Shown here one piece after another: positions 58,026 to 64,000 of a stretch of DNA of 64,000 nt. The translations under genes and the position numbers were made by a program. The notes under the pieces are model-generated. The model had not been told where the DNA came from and ran no database searches. It worked only from the letters and a program-made list of their open reading frames with translations. Position 1 is the stretch's first letter. Each line of letters begins with the position of its first letter. The DNA comes from Robertkochia sediminum. GTDB lineage: Bacteria; Bacteroidota; Bacteroidia; Flavobacteriales; Flavobacteriaceae. The stretch spans positions 1-64,000 of the forward strand of contig NZ_JADMKT010000078.1 in the NCBI RefSeq assembly GCF_016786255.1, given 5' to 3'.

Positions 58026-58367
58026 TCATAAAATGGCTTCGATCGCCTCGGGAGGCCTTCCTACAACGGCCTTATGGTCTTTAACCACGATAGGGCGTTC
58101 TATGAGTTTAGGGTGCTCAGCCATGGCTTTTATGAGGTCCTCATCGCTCAGGTCTTTTCCTTTGAATTCTTCCTTCCAGATCTTTTCGTTCTTTCTGATC
58201 AGGGCTTCAGGCTTTATATTTAAATATCCGAGAAGGGTTTTCAGGTCACCTTCCGATAAAGGGTTATCCAGATATTTAACAACCTCGAATTCCTGCCCTG
58301 ACGCTTCCAGGATCTGCAGGCCCTGTCTTGATTTGCTGCAACGCGGATTGTGATAGATCTTGAGCAT
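58026..58367 (-). CDS. ArsC-family arsenate reductase-like protein
   Basis: The 113-residue thioredoxin-fold protein has the ArsC active site HNPRCSKSRQGL (Cys at about 10) and the conserved YLDNPLSEGDLKTLLGYL and RPIVVKDHKAVVGRPPEAIEAIL blocks, including the arginine of RPIVV. It belongs to the glutaredoxin-coupled ArsC/YffB-like group; true arsenate reduction cannot be told from Spx/YffB-like roles by sequence alone. It is monocistronic with its own terminator. Confidence 0.88.
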   Translation of the reverse strand: MLKIYHNPRCSKSRQGLQILEASGQEFEVVKYLDNPLSEGDLKTLLGYLNIKPEALIRKNEKIWKEEFKGKDLSDEDLIKAMAEHPKLIERPIVVKDHKAVVGRPPEAIEAIL

Positions 58368-58390
58368 ATATATTGATTTTAGTGTGGTTT

Positions 58391-59491
58391 CTAGAGCTCT
58401 TCCTGTTGTTGTCCCATCATCATGAGATACGCCTTGAGGAAGCCGTCGATATCGCCATCCATGACCGCATCTACATTTCCGGTCTCAAAGGCCGTTCTCA
58501 CATCTTTTACCAGTTTATAAGGGTGCATGACATAATTTCTGATCTGCGACCCCCATTCGATCTTCATTTTCCCGGCTTCGATCTCGTCCTTGGCGGCCTG
58601 ACGCTTCTTTAACTCGATCTCGTAAAGCTGCGATTTAAGCATTTGCATGGCCTTCTCGCGGTTTTCCAGCTGGGAGCGGGTTTCTGAGTTGTGAATAACG
58701 ATCCCGGTAGGGTGGTGGGTAAGAATGGCCTTGGTTTCTACCTTGTTCACATTCTGTCCTCCGGCACCACTTGAACGGGCAAAATCCCAGGAGATGTCTG
58801 CCGGATTGATATCGATCTCTATGCTTTCATCGGCCAGCGGATAAACGTAAACCGAGGCAAAAGAGGTGTGGCGTTTGGCGTTACTGTCAAAGGGTGAGAT
58901 ACGCACCAGGCGGTGAACCCCGTTCTCTCCCTTAAGCCATCCAAAGGCAAAATCACCCTCAAATTCTAAGGTTACCGTCTTGATCCCGGCAACGTCGCCT
59001 TCCTGGTGGTTGAGCTCTTTGATCTTGAATCCCTGCTTTTCGCCCCACATGAGGTACATACGCATAAGCATGGAAGCCCAATCACAGCTCTCGGTACCTC
59101 CGGCACCGGCGGTGATCTGTAGTACGGCACTCATGCTGTCGCCTTCTTCAGATAACATATTCCTGAATTCCAGACTCTCGATCTGTTCCTTGGCTTTGTG
59201 GTATTGGGTGTCTACCTCTTCTTCGGAGGCATCGCCTTCACGGTGAAACTCCAGCAATACTTCCAGGTCATTGACCAGGGTATTGGCAAGATTGTAGTCG
59301 TCTACCCATTTTTTCTCTGTACGAAGGGCTTTCATGATCGCCTCTGCCTCTTTGGGATTGTCCCAAAAATCGGGGGCAAAGGTTTTTTCTTCCTCGTTCT
59401 GGATCTCTATAAGTTTCGCCTCTATACGGAGGTATTTTTTTAATGCTTCGACCCTTTTGCCTAGGTCTTTGAATTGATCGGTGGTGATCAT
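58391..59491 (-). CDS. prfB: Peptide chain release factor 2
   Basis: RF2 recognises UAA and UGA. The 366 residues have the SPF motif region (LVRISPFDSNAKRHTSFASV, about 195-214) and the GGQ loop SSGAGGQNVNKVETKAIL (about 243-260). The early region reads KKYLRIEAKL at the place where most RF2 mRNAs have a CTT TGA C programmed +1 frameshift (usually YL then D). Here it is plain in-frame sequence, so the frameshift autoregulation is absent. Confidence 0.96.
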   Translation of the reverse strand: MITTDQFKDLGKRVEALKKYLRIEAKLIEIQNEEEKTFAPDFWDNPKEAEAIMKALRTEKKWVDDYNLANTLVNDLEVLLEFHREGDASEEEVDTQYHKAKEQIESLEFRNMLSEEGDSMSAVLQITAGAGGTESCDWASMLMRMYLMWGEKQGFKIKELNHQEGDVAGIKTVTLEFEGDFAFGWLKGENGVHRLVRISPFDSNAKRHTSFASVYVYPLADESIEIDINPADISWDFARSSGAGGQNVNKVETKAILTHHPTGIVIHNSETRSQLENREKAMQMLKSQLYEIELKKRQAAKDEIEAGKMKIEWGSQIRNYVMHPYKLVKDVRTAFETGNVDAVMDGDIDGFLKAYLMMMGQQQEEL

Positions 59492-59664
59492 AGGGATGTA
59501 ATTTTGCTCAAAAGTAAGGTACTTTTTTCATACCTCCTACCGGCAAGGAGGCAGGAGGCTATGATAAACCTCAATTTATTGTGTAAAAACTACTATTTAT
59601 TGTAAGAATTGTTTTTAAGGCTACTTTGACTATTTTTAGGCTTCTTATTTAAACCAACCATTTT

Positions 59665-62076
59665 ATGTATTTACCACACCGTAAACCATCTGATCTGCTT
59701 TTTGCGATCCTGATATTGTCGATGCCTCTTTTACTGGGGGCTCAGGTAACCGATAATAAGGACCTGAAAAAGTACGACGGCTTCTTCGATTTTTATTACG
59801 ATAACGACAAGGGGAAGATCTACCTGGAGATCGACAACCTCGACAAGGAGTTTCTTTATGTGTACTCCCTGAAAACCGGTGTAGGGAATAATGACCTTGG
59901 CCTGGATCGCGGTCAGTTGGGTAACGAACAGGTCGTGTATTTTACCCGTTCGGGGAATAAGATCCTTTTGGTACAGCCTAATTTGAAGTACAGGGCGGTT
60001 AGTGATAATGCTATGGAAAAACGATCGGTAGAACAGGCCTTTGCACGTTCGGTATTGTATGGCTTTGAGATCAAGGAAAAAACGGCCAATGGTTTTATTG
60101 TTGATATGACCCCTTTTTTAATGGAAGACTGGCACGGGGTGGCAGCGCGAATAAAAAGTGCGAACGGGGGTAGTTATTCTTTAGATAAGACACGATCGGC
60201 ACTCTGGTTGGAGAGCACCCGCTCTTTCCCTGAGAATAGTGAGTTCGAAGCGTTGCTTACCTTTAAGGGAGCTCCTAAGGGCAATCTCCTGCGCTCAGTG
60301 ACCCCGAATGCAAAATTGCTTTCGGTCATTCAGCACCATTCGTTCATAAAACTACCGGATGATGCCTACGAAACCAGAAATTTTCATCCGGGAGCAGGAA
60401 GTATCATGATGAGCTATTACGATTATGCCGGGCCTATTGGTGATGATCTTATTCGCAGAATGGCCATCAGGCACCGATTGGAGAAAAAAGATCCGAATAC
60501 CGCGGTGAGTGAAGCCGTGGAGCCCATTGTATATTACCTGGATAACGGTACCCCGGAACCTGTGCGAAGCGCACTTATGGAAGGAGCATCCTGGTGGAAC
60601 CAGGCTTTTGAAGCCATTGGGTACAAAGATGCGTTCAGGGTGGAGATCCTGCCCGAAGACGCCGACCCTATGGATGTGCGTTATAACGTGATCCAGTGGG
60701 TGCATCGCTCTACCAGGGGTTGGAGCTACGGAGCTTCTGTTACCGATCCCCGTACGGGTGAGATCATTAAGGGCCATGTGAGCCTTGGAAGTCTAAGGGT
60801 GAGGCAGGATTACCTTATTGCTCAGGCCCTGCTCGATAAGCCCTTTAGTGCCGAAAATGATCAAATGATGGAAGTGGCACTCTCGAGAATACGACAATTG
60901 GCGGCTCACGAGGTGGGGCATACCCTCGGATTCACCCATAATTTTGCGGCAAGTGTAAGCAACAGGGCTTCTGTAATGGATTATCCGCATCCGCTTTACG
61001 AGCTCAAAGATGGGAAAGTAGTGGCTTCTAATGCTTATGATACCGGAATAGGAGCATGGGATAAGGTGAGTGTGGCTTGCCTGTATGGCGATATTCCTGA
61101 AGGAACGCAGGAGTTTGCCTATGTTGAAGGAGTCTTAAAGAAGGCCCGTGAAGAAGGACTGCGTTTTATTACCGATGCCGATGCCCGTGCTACGGGGGGC
61201 GCGCATCCTGAGGCTCACCTTTGGGATAATGGTGAAAATGCAGCCAAAGCCCTGGAGGATGTCATGGACATAAGAAAGGTGGCCATTTCGCACTTTGATG
61301 CCGACCATATTAAAGAAGGCACGCCCTATTCTGTGCTGGAAGATGTTTTTGTACCACTTTACCTGTTCCACCGATACCAGACCGAGGCTGCAGTGAAAGT
61401 GATCGGTGGGGTAGATTATCGCTATGCGGTAAAAGGTGATGGCGGAATGATCGCTACCTATGTGCCTGCAAAGCAACAAAAGCAAGCCTTAAAGGCGGTG
61501 CTCGCTACACTTGAGCCCGAAGCACTGGCAATACCTAAAGAGCAGTTGGCCCTGTTCCCGCCAAGAGCTTTTGGTTACCCGAGAACACGAGAGAACTTTA
61601 AGTCGAAGACCGATGTGGCCTTTGATGCATTAAGTGCTGCCGAGACCGCGGCCGATATGAGTTTGTCGCTGCTCTTACACCCAGCCAGGGTGTCTCGAAT
61701 GGTGCAGCAACATGCTGTAGATGCCTCTTTGCCGGGTGCAGGTGACCTTATGGAGTCACTAATAGCAAATACCTTTGGGCAAAAGCACAAAGACAACTAC
61801 CTTCGCGAAATACAACATACAGTGAACTTCAGAGTTCTGGAGCATCTGTTGCGACTGGCGGGGAATAAAGGAGCCTACTCCCAGGTCAATGGCGAAGCCC
61901 TGAAGGCGATCGTGCAATTGGAGAAAGCCCTTAAAAAGGGATATGATTTTCCGGAAGGCTATACCCTTGAATACCTGAGCCGTGTTGAAAGGTTCAGGGA
62001 GCATCCGGAAGATTTTAAAGCCGCACCGGTGAAAAAGATCCCCGACGGTTCTCCGATCGGAAGTTATTGTGACTAA
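59665..62076 (+). CDS. Secreted zinc-dependent metalloprotease (DUF5117/DUF5118 type)
   Basis: The 803-residue product has a signal-like N-terminus (about 1-27, SDLLFAILILSMPLLLGAQ), a DUF5118/5117-like region (DKDLKK... YDNDKGKIYLEIDNLDKEFLYVYSL) and a metzincin zinc motif QLAAHEVGHTLGFTHNFAAS (HExGHxxGxxH, about 413-432), followed by SVMDYPHP, the Met-turn-like sequence. It probably degrades proteins in the periplasm or outside the cell. The motif and the Met-turn strongly support activity. The start ATG has a promoter-like TACTTTG about 40 bp upstream. Confidence 0.9.
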   Translation: MYLPHRKPSDLLFAILILSMPLLLGAQVTDNKDLKKYDGFFDFYYDNDKGKIYLEIDNLDKEFLYVYSLKTGVGNNDLGLDRGQLGNEQVVYFTRSGNKILLVQPNLKYRAVSDNAMEKRSVEQAFARSVLYGFEIKEKTANGFIVDMTPFLMEDWHGVAARIKSANGGSYSLDKTRSALWLESTRSFPENSEFEALLTFKGAPKGNLLRSVTPNAKLLSVIQHHSFIKLPDDAYETRNFHPGAGSIMMSYYDYAGPIGDDLIRRMAIRHRLEKKDPNTAVSEAVEPIVYYLDNGTPEPVRSALMEGASWWNQAFEAIGYKDAFRVEILPEDADPMDVRYNVIQWVHRSTRGWSYGASVTDPRTGEIIKGHVSLGSLRVRQDYLIAQALLDKPFSAENDQMMEVALSRIRQLAAHEVGHTLGFTHNFAASVSNRASVMDYPHPLYELKDGKVVASNAYDTGIGAWDKVSVACLYGDIPEGTQEFAYVEGVLKKAREEGLRFITDADARATGGAHPEAHLWDNGENAAKALEDVMDIRKVAISHFDADHIKEGTPYSVLEDVFVPLYLFHRYQTEAAVKVIGGVDYRYAVKGDGGMIATYVPAKQQKQALKAVLATLEPEALAIPKEQLALFPPRAFGYPRTRENFKSKTDVAFDALSAAETAADMSLSLLLHPARVSRMVQQHAVDASLPGAGDLMESLIANTFGQKHKDNYLREIQHTVNFRVLEHLLRLAGNKGAYSQVNGEALKAIVQLEKALKKGYDFPEGYTLEYLSRVERFREHPEDFKAAPVKKIPDGSPIGSYCD

Positions 62077-62087
62077 AATAGAGAACA

Positions 62088-63128
62088 ATGGATATAAATT
62101 TAATTAGCGATACGGTAACCAAACCGAGTGCAGGCATGCTCGATGCCATGATGAATGCCGAGGTAGGTGATGATGTGTTCAAGAATGACCCTACCATTAA
62201 TGCCCTCGAAGAAAAGGTAGCTGCCTTATTTGGAAAGGAGGCTGCCCTGTTATTCCCGAGTGGTACCATGGCGAATCAAACCGCCATCAAGGTGCACACC
62301 CAGCCGGGAGACCAGCTTATTGCCGATAAGTATGCCCATATATACAATTATGAAGGGGGAGGGGTGAGCTTTAACAGTGGCGTATCCTGTAAGCTTCTCG
62401 ATGGCCACCGTGGCATGGTAACGGCTAGCCAGGTCGAAGCAGCGATCAATCCGCCCGACTTCTATCACAGTCCGCTAACCACCCTGGTGTCGCTGGAGAA
62501 TACCACTAATAAAGGAGGTGGCGCCTGTTGGGACCTCGAGGAGATGAAGGCTATTCGCAAGGTTTGCGATGATCACGGATTAAAATACCACCTCGATGGT
62601 GCCAGGCTATGGAATGCCATGGTGGCGAAACAACAAAGCCCAAAAGATTTTGGAGCCCTTTTCGATACCATCTCCGTTTGTTTTTCCAAGGGATTGGGAT
62701 GCCCGGTGGGATCCATGCTGGTAGGGTCAAAGGCCGATATGGATAAGGCCCTGCGTATACGTAAGATCTTTGGAGGAGGCATGCGACAGGCCGGTTACCT
62801 GGCAGCTGCAGCCATATACTCCATAGATCACCAATGGGAGCGACTGGCAGAAGACCATAGAAAGGCAAGGGAGATCGGTGATGTTTTGCAAACCCTGCCT
62901 TTTATTAAAAGCATAGAGCCTTTGGAGACCAATATCCTGATCTTTAATCTCACCGACCGTGTCGATGAACAGGAATTCTTAAAGCTGCTCAATGATCATG
63001 GAGTACGTATTATTACGATGGGGCAGGGAAAACTGCGTATTGTGACCCATATGGACTACACAGACGAACAGCACGAATATTTTATAGATCTTATCAAAAG
63101 ATTACCTGTAAAAAAAGCGACCGTTTAA
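62088..63128 (+). CDS. ltaE: Low-specificity L-threonine aldolase
   Basis: This PLP enzyme cleaves threonine to glycine and acetaldehyde. The 346 residues begin MDINLISDTVTKPSAGMLDAMMNAEVGDDVFKNDPTINALE. The PLP lysine lies in SVCFSKGLGCPVGSMLVG (about 192-210). Other family blocks are LFPSGTMANQTAI and HLDGARLWNAMVA (Asp-Ala-Arg). It follows the protease gene by 11 bp in the same direction. A terminator overlaps its stop. Confidence 0.93.
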   Translation: MDINLISDTVTKPSAGMLDAMMNAEVGDDVFKNDPTINALEEKVAALFGKEAALLFPSGTMANQTAIKVHTQPGDQLIADKYAHIYNYEGGGVSFNSGVSCKLLDGHRGMVTASQVEAAINPPDFYHSPLTTLVSLENTTNKGGGACWDLEEMKAIRKVCDDHGLKYHLDGARLWNAMVAKQQSPKDFGALFDTISVCFSKGLGCPVGSMLVGSKADMDKALRIRKIFGGGMRQAGYLAAAAIYSIDHQWERLAEDHRKAREIGDVLQTLPFIKSIEPLETNILIFNLTDRVDEQEFLKLLNDHGVRIITMGQGKLRIVTHMDYTDEQHEYFIDLIKRLPVKKATV

Positions 63129-63142
63129 GGTCGCTTTTTTTT
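63111..63142 (+). terminator. Terminator of ltaE, overlapping the stop codon
   Basis: AAAAAAGCGACC pairs with GGTCGCTTTTTT around GTTTAA; the stem begins inside the coding sequence. Confidence 0.85.
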
Positions 63143-63164
63143 GCAGTGTTTTGCTTTGTGCTGT

Positions 63165-63497
63165 TTACTCACCGGATAATTCCTTCACTGAAGCATCGGG
63201 AGCATTCTTTTTAACCGATTCGATCCCGTTTTCCATTCCTGATTCGGAAGCATACATTTGCGAACTACCGATGATCTGTCCGTTCGCAGCTTTCAGGTTG
63301 AAGTGGAATTTTCCGTTCGCGGCAGTTTTTCTTTCGAACTTACTGTCGTCGGCAGCATTGGTCATAACCGATTTTACGCCATTTTCTGCCCCTGCAAGGC
63401 TTTCATACCCCTGGCTGGAAAGAATAACTTGTCCGTTTCCGGCCTTGAGGTTAAAGTAGTACTTGTTGTTTTTTTCGCTTTGAAATATCTCAAACAT
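63165..63497 (-). CDS. YegP-like DUF1508 tandem-domain protein
   Basis: The 110 residues are two DUF1508 repeats: residues 2-52 (FEIFQSEKNNKYYFNLKAGNGQVILSSQGYESLAGAENGVKSV) and 53-103 (FERKTAANGKFHFNLKAANGQIIGSSQMYASESGMENGIESV). Each has the FxLxAxNGQ(I/V)I(L/G)xSQxY pattern. YegP-type proteins are small and of unknown function. Single-gene unit. Confidence 0.92.
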   Translation of the reverse strand: MFEIFQSEKNNKYYFNLKAGNGQVILSSQGYESLAGAENGVKSVMTNAADDSKFERKTAANGKFHFNLKAANGQIIGSSQMYASESGMENGIESVKKNAPDASVKELSGE

Positions 63498-63615
63498 ACG
63501 AACGCAATTTTTGTGATTAATGTATTGATTATCACTAAAATACGATCTTTCTTAGAGATTATGTGGCTTTCTTCCTTTTATGTAAGAAAAAAACGTTTAA
63601 CAACGGACTATTTCG

Positions 63616-63939
63616 TTATTTGAACATATCCATTCCGGGAATATCGGGCATACCTTCCTTGGCTACGGCTCCTAATTCGGCTTCATTTACCTTGGTCGCC
63701 TTTTCTATGAGTTTGTTCATATGCAGCACCAGGTAGTCTTCCAGTTGTTCCTTATCTTCCAACAGGGCATCATCGATCTTGATCTCCTTGAGTTCCCTGT
63801 TGGCGGTCATGGTTAATTGGAGCAGTTGGTCATTGCTCTCTTCAGATACCATTACAGTATCCAGTCTTTTCTTAGTCTCTTCTATTTTTTTCTGGGTTTC
63901 CTTGATCTTTCCCATCATACCCATCAGATCTCCAAACAT
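63616..63939 (-). CDS. ybaB: YbaB/EbfC-family nucleoid-associated protein
   Basis: The 107 residues resemble YbaB/EbfC: an N-terminal helix ([27 protein letters not shown]), a beta region with [21 protein letters not shown], and a C-terminal helical part with [23 protein letters not shown]. The protein forms DNA-binding dimers. Usual ybaB neighbours (dnaX, recR) are not seen because the window ends here. Confidence 0.9.
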   Translation of the reverse strand: MFGDLMGMMGKIKETQKKIEETKKRLDTVMVSEESNDQLLQLTMTANRELKEIKIDDALLEDKEQLEDYLVLHMNKLIEKATKVNEAELGAVAKEGMPDIPGMDMFK

Positions 63940-64000
63940 GTTATTTTTTCTTTAGGTTCGCAGGGGCAAAATTAATAATTTCATAAGCGATATCTTAAAT

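Overview
The window is a 64 kb chromosomal segment of a Bacteroidota bacterium, almost certainly a marine member of the Flavobacteriaceae. The support is the flavobacterial gene content (a PorP/SprF plus gliding-motility C-terminal-domain pair of the type IX secretion system, a PepSY-like secreted protein, a CAL67264-like membrane protein, a menaquinone-only quinone pathway) and Bacteroidota promoters (TAnnTTTG -7 boxes) without Shine-Dalgarno sequences. No tRNA, rRNA or CRISPR array was seen.

Layout. 1-1319: an IS3-family element on the minus strand whose left end is base 1. 1.6-2.1 kb: a PepSY-like secreted protein. 2.4-19.2 kb: a menaquinone biosynthesis cluster (thioesterase, menF, menD, menB, menA, menC, menE) with other genes embedded in it (CvfB-like S1 protein, a SPOR protein, a LytTR response regulator, a sensor histidine kinase, a UPF0173 hydrolase, a CPBP protease). 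20-25 kb: an M24 peptidase, an IS256-type element with 8-bp target duplication and a frameshifted transposase, and an acyl-CoA carboxylase beta subunit. 25-43 kb: mostly housekeeping genes (ettA, miaA, yggS, 3-hydroxyacyl-CoA dehydrogenase, pcm, smpB) plus a K+ channel, a pirin, a formimidoylglutamase and an exonuclease/GIY-YIG protein. 44-48 kb: the type IX secretion pair. 48-64 kb: hutI, pta-ackA, fumC, an outer-membrane receptor, arsC-like, prfB, a zinc protease, threonine aldolase, a DUF1508 protein and YbaB.

The most striking object lies between the LytTR response regulator (9645-10391) and its presumed partner histidine kinase (coding from about 13206). This 2.8-kb gap holds six tandem copies of a small transcription unit, followed by a seventh copy whose promoter and leader run into the kinase gene. 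An eighth, isolated copy lies on the minus strand at 21.44-21.65 kb. Each copy has the same promoter geometry: two short direct repeats (CCACA and CAACA) starting exactly 21 bp apart, then a -7 box (TATATTAG or a variant) starting exactly 33 bp after the second repeat. Each stand-alone unit then gives a predicted RNA of about 95-135 nt that ends in a rho-independent terminator. Five of the seven stand-alone RNAs carry a hairpin presenting the loop GCGCCCC (GUGCCCC in one) with compensatory stem changes, and several share a CCCRGATC block. Two direct repeats about two helical turns apart are typical of LytTR-domain regulators, so I infer that the response regulator controls all eight promoters, including that of its own kinase. 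I know of no described system with this layout.

A second pervasive feature is short tandem repeats, mostly of 7-8 bp units, that fill many intergenic gaps. Each gap has its own unit. They often lie beside a palindromic REP-like element and sometimes run into the 3' ends of genes (menE, pirin).
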